From Physcomitrium patens (lineage: Eukaryota; Streptophyta; Bryopsida; Funariales; Funariaceae), in NCBI RefSeq assembly GCF_000002425.4, contig NC_037254.1, forward strand, positions 14,791,850 through 14,855,849: a stretch of DNA of 64,000 nucleotides, in the 5' to 3' direction. Positions 47,090-59,951 of the stretch are shown here, piece by piece. Made by a program: the position numbers and the translations under genes. Under the pieces are notes generated by a model. It was not told the origin of the DNA and did no database searches. It saw only the letters and a program-made list of their open reading frames with translations. The stretch's first letter is position 1, and every line of letters starts with the position of its first letter.

Positions 47090-48170
47090 GAATTAAGAGT
47101 CCTGTTCAACTTAAGACTCCACTCCACTTCCCATTCTATCCACCCGTATATCCTTTTGCAGTCGAAGAGAGAAATTGAACTGGGAGGACGGGCGTTGTTT
47201 GTGGGAGGGGAAGAGGCTGTATTGAGTGTAAATATTTAGTGTAACTTGCATTCTTTCTACTGCCGAGAGAACTCATACAAGTTGGATGGCGACTGCGGGC
47301 CACCCAGGGATCCCATTCGAATCACTTTTCTCACTTTGGAGACTGATTAAAAAAATGTAGATCTCACATTTTGCACCAGTCACGGAGTGAGATTGTAACT
47401 GTTTCTTACAGCAATCAGCAAAATTGGATTCTGTTGCATGCAGAGGTGTGCCAGATACCATTGGGCCTTACCATTGGGCTGATGTGAAACATTTAATACT
47501 TTCATGAAGTCATTATTGGCCTTTGCATTCATCTTGGCATATGTGATCTAGTCCGCTGTACACACAACTAATTATTCACATAGTAGCTGGGTTGGTGAAA
47601 TGTCAGACGAAGAGTGGCATTCACCTAACATTGTTTGATAAGATTACACGCTTGCAGGTGAATTATATTCACTGCTGCAACTGACAACTGTTGAACTTGG
47701 AATGCTTATTAATTTTTTCAAAATATATACGAAACTTGTCTAGGTTGTCATTTTTGTATCTAACACCTCACATATTTGAACACTCCGTCACAACTCAATA
47801 ATCGCAGACAGCCGGAGAAAAAAGAGCTTAGAAGTGCAAAGGGAAGTGATCTAACTTATGACATTCAAAATTCAGTGCTCTCTACCAATTTACCTTTTCC
47901 TACTGCTACAAAGCAGCTTTAGCGACTCTTACCTAGCTGGACCTTCCTTCTACGTCTAATTATTTCATGCTCCTGCGCAGGCTACCACCTGCTAAGAGCC
48001 CGCACCCTAGCCCAAAGCCCCAACCTAGTTCCTCTATAATTGTACACATGTACAGGCGTCGCAAAAGCATGAACAGGTGACTTCCTATCATGCGCATGCA
48101 AACGAATCACTTCCCCAACTTCATTTTAGTGCTGGTAAACTTGTGTCTAATCTGCGAAGCCAGAGCAAAA
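47090..48170. other. Intergenic region between convergent genes
   Basis: 1081 bp separate the stop codons of the plus-strand receptor kinase and the minus-strand NPH3-like gene. It must hold both 3' UTRs and poly-A sites. No clear canonical signal stands out, and no further gene is visible. Confidence 0.6.
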
Positions 48171-51100
48171 CTAAGAGATTGAGTGCCTCCGCGGTCTTCT
48201 TCCAAACCCACTTCGTGAACTAGGGTCTGGGGTATGAACAGGCTTGCCACTCCCGTTACTGGAGCTCAAGTCCTTCGAGTCTCTGCGAGCAAAAGGGTTC
48301 AATCTGCTTAATTTCCTACCAACTGTTGACTTGGAACTCTTGATTGGTTTCTCATGTATGTCTTGCTTCATTAAGGCGTGATCTTTTTCCAGGTCAGTTA
48401 ATCGCATTCGCATGCGAGCCAGTTCCAACTTCAATTCTCGGTTCTCTCGTCGAATGACCGAGTAATTTTCTTTTGGTGAATGAGAAGCGCTCAAATTCTC
48501 ACTGCCCAATCGATGCTGATAGTGTCCACCACCAGAGTCTACTGCATCGACAAAAGCTCCTGCTGCTAGAGCATTTCGCATGCGCACCTGCTCGAAGTAA
48601 AGAACTTGAACAACCACTTGCACCGGTAGTCTTTCATTCTGGGCTGCATGTGTGCAAGCCTCCTGTGATAGTTTCTGGCAATCCATCAACTTGCATATTT
48701 TCTTTCGGTCTACCTCCGACAATGCCGGATGTGCCTGGAAATCAGAAGCACGTAATTTAAACTTGGGAATATGAGAAAGAGAACTAGCTGTGTGCAATAA
48801 AACTCACGAGTAGTTTAAAAATAAATACTTCGTGAACAAGCAAGGTCTTGTAACAAAACAGTATTTTCCAAAAATCCAATGGTACAAATGCTCTCTAAAT
48901 CACTTACATTCAGACAAAAAATAAATTGCAAGGCAAGTGACTTCGAGGAGGTTAGCAAGGATATGACATGAGAAAATGCAATTGACATTTATGTAACTAG
49001 AATCGTGAATTTCTCTAAAACTAAATATAAAACAAAGTCCTAGCATTTAACACTCATCCAAATTAATTGTATAGCACCGAGGTCCATCTAGTGTAGTATG
49101 AACAACAGAAAATGAACAGCTGAAGGAGAACTTCCAAGATTCATCAACAAACAATGCAATACAACCAGTGCGTAGGTATAATACAAAATGAGGTCTCAAA
49201 TAGGATCATCATTGGCCGCAATACCTTGAGATAAATATCGATTGCTCTGTATAGTCCATCGTCCACAACTCTTGCGTAATCAGGTAAGATTTCAGCCAGA
49301 GCAATGAACTTGGAGAGCTTAAGGTTTGCATCAGGTGCAATTTCAGCTAGATAGCTATCAACAAGCTTTGCTACTTTCATCATTGCACTCTGAGAAGGAG
49401 AGCCTCCACCATCTGAATCGTACATCGGATGAGCAACCTAACAAAACCACCCATGCTGTCTCAGACAAACATCAACGTAGACAAAACTACATAGACTCTC
49501 ACTGGTCATTTGACGCTATAAAGCTTGGGTATCGACATTAGCTGTCATACTAGAGAGTGGATGAATAAGATAATCGTTCAACGGTAAAACTTTCAAAAAT
49601 TAAAGCCAATAGCTCTCTTTAATAATGTAGCAATAATATTCGAAAAACACGTAAAAGAAGAGAAAATATAAACCCATGCAAATGCTAATAAGCCAACGCT
49701 GTCGGTTTAAAAAATGTACTTGTGAATCTTCGCTGTCATCTTGTTGCAGAAAGTTGACAACGATACGATGAACTATGTCATTGTCGAACAAGGTATCTCC
49801 TGTGTAGGAGAAGGAAGGAATTAACAAATCATCCAAAGTAGCCTGCTCCAGTTGCATCCCAATTCGCTTCTCGAGATCTAGTCTGCATGCCAAGGTTGTA
49901 TCTAAAATGATTGCTGTTCGGAGTAATCCAAACAAGAAGCTGCACGACGCTGTGTTTTTTTCAGGAGGCAGCAAGCTGACAATAGTTTCCACCAAAATAC
50001 GTTGTTCGTGCTCCATTGCTGTAGAAGTATCATGAACCTGCGTTGCAACAAATGTGTTCACGGTAAACAACCTGGTAGCACATATAATCTACCTCCAGTA
50101 AGAAGATTGACAACAGTAACTACTCGTGAATTTCTGGTACCTTCAAAGGTCAGTAAACAAGGCACATAAAAAATGGTTACTAAATATTGACTACATCTCA
50201 TTGCCTTCACAAAACGCTCGCTCGCTGCTCAAAACTAATCCGAATCAGATGCAGGTGAGGAATTATTTCAAAGGTTTAACTTCAAACATGCCAATAGGCA
50301 TAAGGGATAATACGGTAGGATACAGTAGATATAGAAAAGCTCCGCGGCTAGCTTAGCTACATGTATTGCTGCTTGCAATCCTAGAACGCATCTTACAAGG
50401 CAAAATGTAAAACATTCAGAGGGAGATGGCACCTTTATCTTTGGAGGTTTCAAATCGCTTCGCCCGTTTTGTTTTCTGTTAAGTCCTTTCAAAGATCGTT
50501 GAGCGAAATGCATGAGCGCCCCTCCAATACTCTCTACCCGTAAGCCCTTCATTCTCATGGCAGCTAGAACCCTTTGATAAAAATCAATACGCAGAACAGC
50601 CAAGTCTTCGGCCCACCAGTCTGCCATGGGAACTTTGCTGGCATGTGAAAGGTTACTGCTACTGGAAAGCTTAAAATTCTCAGAACGACCTGAGCCCCCA
50701 AATTCAGAGCGACCAACGGCATTGCTGTTCTGTTCCCTGCAATTCAGGGCCAATAAACTCCAGTTCAAACACAAAAGAAATATCTACGGCCATTTGCTAC
50801 TGAAGAAGAGAAAGAGAGAAATTGAGAGAATTCTGAGAAGGAATCCAAAAATAAAAAATTGTCAGTTCACCCTTCAATATGTTTCATGGCTAAGGTTTTC
50901 ACAGAGGCTGCTCAATAATTAACCCAAATGAATAGACTGGAACAACCTTAGAGACGATAACCTACCCAAACCAAGTCTGCCGAGAGAAAGATATCATTAA
51001 TCTAGCGCTGAAGGCATGAAAAAGATAAACCCCAGGTGTCACGTGTTAAAGTACTATGAAACACATCATCACCTGCAAGCTTTCGTTGCTGCAGACTCTA

Positions 51101-52400
51101 TGCACCTGCTCACAATTCCCAGGTCTTCTGCAAGTGGAAGAAGATTCTCACAGTTATGTAGAACAGCAATGGAGTCCGCCAAACTTTGTAAGACGACCTC
51201 TGAAAGAAAGGCCTCAGTTCGTGCCACCAGGTTGTTTTCTCCGTAAGATTCTGTCATATCTAAATACTCCGCAGCACATCGCAATACAGCTACATTTGAC
51301 GTTGTGATCTCAAAGTTGATGCCGTAACAAAACTTAGCAGCTAGATCAAAAGCTTCGGCACCACCAGGTACATCTGTAAGCTGCAGCAAATTGGGATTCT
51401 CGCTGTCTGCCAAATTTGCTACAAGTTTCCTTATACGTCCACTCCTTGCAACCAATGGAAACTGAAAAAAAAGCCATTTCAATGTTGAAAAAGTCAATTC
51501 CCAAATCACCATTATGATGGAGAATAAAAGGGTGAGAATAGGAAAAGAAGCAAAATCATAATAATAATTTAAGAACAAACAAACAAAACAAAAGGTGCTT
51601 CAAATTCTGCATATTCTGCTGGTGAGTTCCATGCAAACGCACTAAGTTAGCTCCCTTTACAGAGCGAAATTTCAATGTTAAGCTGTTTTGAAAAATTCAG
51701 TCGAACATTACAAGCACTTGGCAAAAGAATTGTGAATAGATAACAAAGTGGAGCACCACTTTGCCCTTCTCCAGAGAGCGTGTAACCGCCCTCTTTACAG
51801 ATGCAAATACTGTCTGCTGCAAAGGACAGTAATGACATACTGTAGCAATCAACCAGAAGACATTTAATAGTCTGTCAAGGTCATCTGCACCTAGTTACCA
51901 CATGTGGATTCAACTACGGAGAGGAGCTAGAGAGTGAAAGATCTTTGATTTTCGAGTTACCAAGGAAAGATGTACCACTGCTAACCTTGTGTAACGAGAA
52001 ATTCATACCCCCGGCTTCGACAACTATGTCGCTAGGAACATCCGTCGTTAATACCCTGCACCAGGTATGAGAAACTATTAGGAACGTACTCGCTAACAAA
52101 CATAGATGCGTCTCTCCACACGACTTTGCCATATTCTTCAAGCAATTCAACCTCGAACATTGTCCTAATAAAATACCGTCGTACTTAAAACCTGTAACGA
52201 CGAATACGAGACTAATCAGGTGAGTATTTATTAACGTTGAATACTTGGCAGCTGCACATGATGAGATTGTCGATGCTGATTAAAAAAATGAAATAAAAAT
52301 CGAACCACTTTCCATACTTTCCAGAAAAACTACACTCAAAAGGAAGGACATTTGTGCACTTCAGTCCCTCTCTCAAATATCGATCCGCAACTGAACCCAT
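48171..52400 (-). CDS. NPH3-like: NPH3/RPT2-like (NRL) BTB protein, 7 exons
   Basis: NRL proteins are plasma-membrane substrate adaptors of CUL3 ubiquitin ligases that act with phototropins or in auxin transport (family knowledge). Minus-strand exons: 52400-52360, 52055-51986, 51461-51073, 50736-50433, 50037-49720, 49437-49225, 48734-48171; 632 aa. A BTB domain covers about 20-130 ([17 protein letters not shown], then [10 protein letters not shown]). The NPH3 domain runs about 206-500, beginning at DWWAEDL and including the signature across the exon 6/7 junction ([13 protein letters not shown], then SEVDRKKIC). A coiled coil follows at about 538-563. The protein ends RRHSIS; Arabidopsis NPH3 ends in a very similar RxxSIS-type motif whose serine binds 14-3-3 proteins. 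Exon 1 is the weakest part: its donor is GTGCAC, and in-frame ATGs at 52454 and 52469 could add 18 or 23 residues. Confidence 0.88.
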
Positions 52401-53294
52401 TTTAGTTCCGCTGACATCATCTCGTTCGTCAAAATCGAAACCAAATACTTTCATGCGTTCTGAATACACATCCCGGCACTATTTGCTATAGGAACAAAAA
52501 AACGTAACGAGAATCTGGTGGTGAGCCTATAACGCAGAGTGCCCTGCTTTCGAGCACAAATTAACCAAACTTCCTGAATACTGCACAGCAACCTAGTCAA
52601 GTAGCCTTTCCGAAATTTCTTCAGCAGTATAATTTACCAGGTAAAAGCTTCACTGCACCCTACCAGCCTGTTAGCTATCACAAAAGTGCAGAATCGAAGA
52701 CGAGTACGATTTTACGAAGGCATTTTTGGAGTGAAAGAGAGTGGAAGAGAGCTGAGGGGGCACTAAGGATATTCGGCGTCAAGATTCGTATGGCAATCTC
52801 GACAAAAAACTGCAATGTTAGAAAGTGGTAGAAGAATGTCAAGAGAAGAGATCACGGAATAGGACAGGAAGAGATGGTTACCACTCATTCGTGCGCTTCA
52901 TAGAGAAGCTAGCACGTGAGGTTCTTCGCCCTGTCACGATGTCAAGCGAGTGCCTCCGGGCGGGTAGCGGCTTCAACGTATCAAACTTTGGCGTTACCGC
53001 CATGTCTGCACGCGTTCTCGCTAACCAATCCGATTTTACTCCTCTTTCTTCCAGCTTGCCTTCTCTATAGTATCCCCTGCAACTGCAATTTCACTTCTTC
53101 GCCAAGTCCTCCGACTCGTCTCTTAGAGTGAATCCGCAGCTTTTAAACCAGCCCCGACTTCAACTCTGTTTCCCTCTTGTTGTCCAAACTCCTAAACTCT
53201 GAATCTGTTTTGTGATTCTACACCCTTCGAACGACCTAATCCCCGTCGTATCGTGCTCTCGCCTCTTTCTATTAAGGCTCCTCAAGCATAATCA
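52401..53294. other. Upstream region of the NPH3-like gene
   Basis: Probably promoter and 5' UTR of the minus-strand NPH3-like gene, including the possible N-terminal extension up to 52469. It is GC-richer than the flanks. No convincing TATA box and no other gene seen. Confidence 0.5.
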
Positions 53295-54076
53295 GATGCC
53301 GTGCAAGCCAGTGCTCATGATGCACCCAAGAGGAAAAGCGTCAGCGTACACATGAACATTCTGCAGAGCACCGAAGGGATGAAGGAGAAAGAGGACCACC
53401 AGATGGATTTCGCCTGAGGCAAGACCCCTTCCGTATGACTGCCAGAAATGCCTTGCCGTATTCAACAGCAGCTCCGGATTCCTCCTCTTCTGCAGAACTT
53501 CACAAGCTGGCAGAGGTAGGGAGGCTTGGAGGGATGGAGGGATTTGGCAGATGTAAAGTTCGTACTCGGCTGAGAAGGGCTATGCTGCTTCAATATGAAA
53601 CCTGTGGCAGGACAAAAGAAGAGACGGAATGTGATTCTTACAGGAGGAAATGTCAGAGTTCGCTAAAAAGATGTAAAAATATAAATTTCTCGCACTAGGT
53701 GAAAAGACCAATTGTCCAGCTGCAACCTGAAACGACGAGAGGAGGAACTGAGAGAAGACAGACAACAGCTCTGCAATGAAAGGAGGAGGAGATCCAGGAT
53801 CTCTGTAAGAAGAATCTTTACCGTTATTTACCAACGCTGAAAAAGCCAGTATTACAGCACGTGAAGAGGCGGAAAATCAAGTGTAGAAAATCAAGGGTAG
53901 AAAAAACAGATTCACCATGGCAAGTGAGCAGGAAGTGCGTTGCGGTACATCAATATTGCAGATGCCATGGAGAACTGTGTGGACTTGCGAGGGACAGCTG
54001 CAGCAGCAAATAGGAAGCAGATGACAGTGCATTCTCTGAAGAGAATCGTGGATTTCGACCCCCAGTGGTAAAAAGG
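53295..54076 (+). pseudogene. Unidentified coding-like remnant
   Basis: Several protein-like pieces on the plus strand in different frames. 53295-53417 reads KRKSVSVHMNILQ and EKEDHQMDFA before a stop. The segment around 53720-53880 reads REEELREDRQQLCNE and, in another frame, NAEKASITAREEAENQV, both coiled-coil in character. The segment up to a stop at 54074-54076 reads NRKQMTVHSLKRIVDFDPQW. Frame changes and stops separate the pieces, and no intron borders join them well. I do not recognise the family. It could be a decayed gene copy or partly chance. Confidence 0.3.
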
Positions 54077-54720
54077 GTGCAGAGCCTAGGAAGAGCCCTG
54101 AATTTCCGGCTCCGCTAACGATAAGGGTAATTACGTACAAAGGTGGGGTATTCTTTCTCGCCGGACCGTCGCAAACCAAGTGCGACTTTCCCCAACGACA
54201 ACGCCTGCGGTAAAGTGCGCATAGTCACAAGGGAAAATCCAACTGCCTGGATGGGAGGGGGGGGGAGGTCGGGGTGGGCAGCGCGGAAGCTGGGATAAGC
54301 GGCAGTTGCAGCCATGAAGGCGCGGCGATTGAAGGGAAATGAATGAGGGCCACATGAAGGTGCTGCTGCAAGGGATCTCGGAGCCCCCGTATCTCGGATG
54401 GCCAGCACCCCACACCACTGGCGTGTCTGCGGCCTTGCGTGCTTGCCCTTGATTCCCCCACCCTCCCCATTCAACACCCCCTTTCTATTTCTGTTTCTAC
54501 TTCCATTACCCATCTCTCGCTCTCTAGCTCGCTCACACCCCCCTCCTGGATCAAAACCACATAATAAGTTTAAAGGGGGGGGGGGGGGGGGGGGTCAGCC
54601 GCTGTAAAAAGAAATGCAGAAAAACCAGCGTGGGATATAACAACATGCTGGGAGTAAGATGATGATGATGCACAGGGGGAGATTGACTGATTGATAAAAT
54701 GAATGCCCCTCCATCGTGCC
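54077..54720. other. GC-rich edge of the gene island
   Basis: No gene recognised. It contains a G-rich block (54253-54279: GGGAGGGGGGGGG, then GGGGTGGG; a plus-strand quadruplex motif) and 20 consecutive G at 54575-54594. Overlapping minus-strand open frames (54115-54513, 54131-54418) are proline/serine-rich and probably reflect composition. Confidence 0.5.
54575..54594. repeat. Poly-G run (20 bases)
   Basis: Longest G homopolymer of the window, close to a C-rich stretch at 54539-54546. Confidence 0.9.
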
Positions 54721-55272
54721 CCCCCCAGGAGGACAATACATATGCTTTATTCATAAATAAATGGTAAAGTAATCAAAATATATAGAATTATGATAATTGA
54801 ATACTGCGTGTGGTCCTTGTTGAAAAAATGGAAAATTACAAAACTTTAATTTAGGAATCGTCAGTAGTTACATATAATGCCAATTAATGCATTTAAAAAA
54901 TAGAAATTCTAATTCATTGTTTAAATACTTGAGTGACTGTTTGACACGATTTAAGGAATAATAAATCTTCTGAACAGCTATGCTAATAAAGAATCACCAA
55001 GTTTGTTTCTTATAATCTCACATACTAAATTCTCAATATAATCAACATAAACTAACACAATTTACCTTCAACAACTGGGTTAAACCTCTTTTACGTAAAA
55101 TTCTACATTCATGTTTGGATTTTCAAGTCGTGTTCTCAATGCATAAAATGCCAAAAGTAATAATTTTGCATGGTGTTGGTTGTTCATGTTTGTGTGTATG
55201 TATGAAAGAATTTATACATCCATATATTTAAAGGAGACAAACTTGAGAATATATTATTTACAGCAAGTAAAA

Positions 55273-55316
<44 letters not shown>
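55273..55316. repeat. (TG)n(AG)n compound microsatellite
   Basis: About six TG units followed by about 16 AG units. Confidence 0.95.
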
Positions 55317-55321
<5 letters not shown>

Positions 55322-57815
55322 GTTTTTTGCAACTCTTGCAAAGTAGTAAAATTTACTCACAAAGTTGTACAATCTCAATTTCGAAATGAACCCCACAAAC
55401 ACATGTAAGTATATAACTAAACTCAAGAAAATTTTAATTAACAAACAAATTCAATTGTAAATGTTACAACAAACACTCAGAATGATATAGGAGATACAAA
55501 TATTTTTGGAATTCATTTTTATCGTAAATAATAAATTGAACTTTTTTAAATTTAGACGTACTAAATCTATTCGAACCACTAACAACAACTCACGTGACAA
55601 ATTTAGATTAATTTATCATATTCAATGCCTACAAATTAAAAGTACTCACATCAGTACAATAAGCTTTACAGCCACACAAATCATTGAGCACAAGTAAAAG
55701 TTAAAACAAGAAGCTTTTATGAAAAAGAACGTTTGTGGCGGAAAAATTACTATAACAATTTCTTGTACTTTTCATGTACAAGTAAATTGGACATTTACAC
55801 AAACAAAAATATATATTACAATAAATCATATAATTGTCATTCATACTTCATGTAATTTTTGTGAGTTATGTCATGCACAACTTGTTTATTAGGAACTAGT
55901 CAACAAAATAGAATATTCGAGATTATGCACACAAGTTTTTTCAGAAATTCACTAATGCTCATTTCCAATTCAGAAAATATCATTTGAAAAATTATTATTC
56001 TTGAAACTAAAGTATTGTAGAAGCTATTTTACATATACAGGTTATCTGTAATTTCAATTGCAAAATAATTATATACAATATCAAAAGAAATACCAAAAAA
56101 AAGAATACATCTTTAAGAATAAGTAATATGTTATTTATTTCTTTTTCGGTTTTATTCATTTAAATCTTTAAGCACAGATTATTTTACCTAACAATACCTC
56201 ACTTCTGTTAAATAAATTTCATCATTAAATGCTACCATATTGGTATTTAATAAATTCACTCACAAGTTTGCGGATTTAAAAAGAAAACTCAAACATTTCT
56301 TATGTTAAAACATGATACCTCTAGAGATGCTTTGTAGTCCAACAAGTTTCTTGAGTAAAATAAACAACAAATAATATACAAAATTATTTGTGTTATTGAA
56401 ATATATATAAATGCCTTGAAACCTTTATGTTTTATGTGATTATATACATATAGAGTTGCTCAAGCAATACCCTCATGTTTTAAATTCTTGTTTTTTACTT
56501 GAAAAATCAATCTTTAACCCCAAAGCTTTCAACCATTGATTTTACACATGATGTCTATTTCAAAACACATACATAATTTAAATTCCAGTTGGAAAATTTC
56601 AGGTTCCAAAGATATACAAAACATAATCAAGTGATCCAACAATGTTTAAATTATATTAAGATCTTTTATCTTTTAATTGCAATTAGAAGATTGCAATGCA
56701 ACATCAACAACAATTTAGTCACAAAAAATAAAAATAAAAAAATATATATAAATAAAAATAATGTCTCTATTCAAGATTATAGTTGCTATTCACAATGATA
56801 AGAAACAAAAAAAGAGGATGGAGGGGGGGACCAAGATGGGAGACAAGAGATGAGGGGATAGGATTGAGAACATGGACTATATGGAGAGGGAGTGAGGACA
56901 TGGGACAAGGACTTCAAACAAAGACAAGAGAGTTAGGACAGAGAACAGTGGACAGGGGCCAAGAAGTAAGGAGGGGAGATGGAAGATAAACTAAATTAAT
57001 CATGAGAACCTAAAGGGGTGTTGAAATAACATGGGGTTGTTGCTTTAGCATATATATATGTATATATATATCTTAAATATTAAAATAAATTCGTATTATT
57101 ATATTTAAGATTTTGCTTATTAGCCCAAACAATACATTAGTAGCAAGTGTGTATTTTATTGTGGCTTACAAATTAGGAAATATATATTAGATATTGGTTT
57201 TGAGTACCTATTAATGATGTGAGTAGCCTCCATTTTTATCACACAGTGTCAAGCAATTGCAAAAATCAGTAGTTGTTCACAGACCCAAGAGTTGTAAGAC
57301 TTGATATCAACAATATTAAATTTACTGACAATACCTTGTACCATTGAAATATATCAAGAATCTAATCATAGGTTGAACATCTTTTGGCACCTCTTTGAAG
57401 GAAAACCCCTCAGGATAAATTTACATCATTTTTCAGTGTGGTATTTGTGGATGAATCTCCAATCTATATTTTCTCATTCATTCACATAACCCCTCCAAGG
57501 ATTTATCATTCTGTCTATTCTAATACATTGCCACCTATCCAGATCAAAACGTCAAAGTGAAGAAAAAGGAAAAAATGAACTTCCTTGAAAGTTCCCTAAG
57601 GAGTTTGCTAGAGTACAACCCTGGAAAACAGTTCTCCAGAATGAGTCCAAAAGTTTTATGGCTGGTTTGAGTTCTTTTGACACAAACTTCTCACTGTTGT
57701 TTGTAGCTGTGAGCTGTATTTGTGCACTTTTAGACTTTTAAGTTAATCTAGTTCTCATGTAATTTCGACCCTGTCATTCTTTTCCTTCTTTCCTTCATTC
57801 TTACTTGTTTATATC

Positions 57816-57859
57816 AATAAATAAATAAATAAATAAATATATATATATATATATATATA
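57816..57859. repeat. (AATA)n(TA)n compound microsatellite
   Basis: About five to six AATA units running into about eleven TA units. Confidence 0.95.
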
Positions 57860-59175
57860 CATGTTTTATTTTTCATTTCATCACCAATAACCTACTAATA
57901 AAATTCATCAATTCATGACCTGGCTCTACATGGTGAAGGAAAACCAGAGAAATCTAAGGTTTATGCTGCTCAATTTATGGACAGTTGCCAAACACCGATT
58001 GTATGGCTCATAGTACCTAATTGAGGGATCAGTAGAGGAGAACATGGGAACAGACTTCAGATCGTACCAGAATTGCCGGATGACATGGCACACTGTGACA
58101 GGTATTCAGAATCTCTTATCCATTAACAAAACTTCTGTGGCCCACCTCACTGTGAGCTGCTTTCACAATGCAAGCTGTTCAGAGTTGCTTACACTACTTT
58201 TTCTTTTCATATACTTTTTGAACTTTTTCGTTTTTTATTTTTCTTTTGTGAACTGGAATGGATTCAATATAATTCTATCCAACCAGTATCGTCTGGTCAT
58301 CCTGTTGTGATCAATTCTCATGGCTTTTGGCTTTTTGATATGAAGACTGAGCTGTGATAACTCATCACCACCACTGGTTTTCACTCAAGCTGGATCCTGT
58401 GTCACAATTCAAATAGAAATGGACACATAAAATTCCACTATATTTATTTGGTAAGTTTGATCCCTTTCCCAAGTATTTTGAACTCCATATGCATGAAGTG
58501 TATTTTGATCAATTTCAAGGATGATATTTGGTGTGTTGTTGTGTCACCAGTATCTCACTAGTTTTGATTTTAGTAACTTTTTGGAATCAAAATTTGAATA
58601 AACAATGCTACCCAAAATTGTGTGTGTGCATACCCTTCTAATTAACCTCTTTCTCTCTAGCAACCAAAGAAGCAAAGTTAAAACATGGAGCCAGCAAGCA
58701 TGTAGAAGTTGAAGTAGCAGTGAATTAGGTGGCCATCATCTAATGATGAGGTGGTCATTAACCATAATGTTACATTTGCAGACTTTGTCTTGCAAAGGAA
58801 AACAAGACAGGAGGATAATAAGTACCATGTGCCATCAGGCTTCAACCACTTCAAACCCCAGTGGGTATCAACACATAATATTATATTTTAACAACTTTAG
58901 TTTCTGTATATCATTTTCTGTTTTGTTTTTAATGTTCATATGTTTTTGTGGTCATTATTCTTAGATTGTGAGGACTGCATATGATATATTTTATGACTGG
59001 GAAGCACAGTGATCACCCAATGATCCCAAGGAAAAGTTAGAGAAAGAATCTTCTGCAACTCCTTGGAGCACCAGGCATTGAAGTAGTTTGAACTGCCTTT
59101 GTTACTACTATTTCTTGCAACAAAATTCATTGAAACATGGATTTTGAGTGTATGTGTGTGAACAAATTATACATA

Positions 59176-59202
<27 letters not shown>
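59176..59202. repeat. (TA)n microsatellite
   Basis: About 13 TA units. Confidence 0.95.
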
Positions 59203-59206
<4 letters not shown>

Positions 59207-59872
59207 TATACACATACAAGATTATTTTGTGAATAAAGTAAAAAGTAAGTGAATATATAGAGAAAATACCTTGTGATGTAAAAGAAATATTGTGAATGAA
59301 TATAAAAACTCGATATAAGTAGATTCTATAAAATATAGAATCTGCTTCCAAGTTGATGTTGTGTTTCTTTAATTTGGCAACTATATATTAATTCAAATAA
59401 TGAAAAGTAACTAATAAGTGTAAATTGTGTTGAAAGTACCATTACTACCTTAGACTTTGTCAAAAGATGTCATGAAATGGATATTTTATGAATATGCTTC
59501 ACATTGAAAAACATTCAAGAAAAGTTACTTTTCATGGCTGTAACAAAATGTTCTTTTAAGCCATATTTAAAAATCTCAACAATGTGTTGTTACCATTTGA
59601 TTACAATTATAATCAATATAAAATAAATACAAGTAAATTTACAAAACTTTTAAAGAGATTTCAAAAATCACAGAAATGCCTATTGAAGAAATACAACTAG
59701 TAAGACATAAGTAAGTAGAAATCAACAAGGTTACACATAAGAGAAGTATGGAATGAGATACCTCCCACTTTCAATACCTTTTACTTATATGTAGAGTTTA
59801 CATCTATTATGGCTGAACTTTATCTTCATCCATTTTTGCTTCATCCAATGAAACCCTACTCGCTACTTAAAA

Positions 59873-59926
59873 CCCTAGCCGCCACCTTAACCTTAGCTGC
59901 CACCTAAACCTTAGCTGCCACCTTAG
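59873..59926. repeat. Three tandem 18-bp repeats
   Basis: Units 59873-59890, 59891-59908 and 59909-59926, consensus CCTTAGCTGCCACCTTAA with few changes. They lie about 25 bp past the end of the Ty1/copia coding remnant, where the polypurine tract and LTR start of that element would be expected. Confidence 0.85.
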
Positions 59927-59951
59927 TTACTTTCTTTCATCTTTTTGTTGC

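Larger units (their letters stand above)
54721..59872. other. AT-rich intergenic stretch, no gene recognised
   Basis: It includes (TG)n(AG)n at 55273-55316, (AATA)n(TA)n at 57816-57859 and (TA)n at 59176-59202, and a purine-rich GAGGA/GGACA stretch at 56810-56985. Short open frames have no recognisable domains. The 57.5-58.9 kb part is less AT-rich but uninterpretable by eye. Confidence 0.55.

Noticed and set aside
54115-54513. Overlapping 132-, 95- and 81-aa minus-strand frames
   Set aside because: Three frames are open together, a sign of composition rather than coding; proline-rich without motifs.
56783-56989. 68-aa frame of GQGLQTKTRELGQRTVDRGQ type
   Set aside because: Comes from a purine-rich degenerate repeat (GGACA/GAGGA), not a gene.
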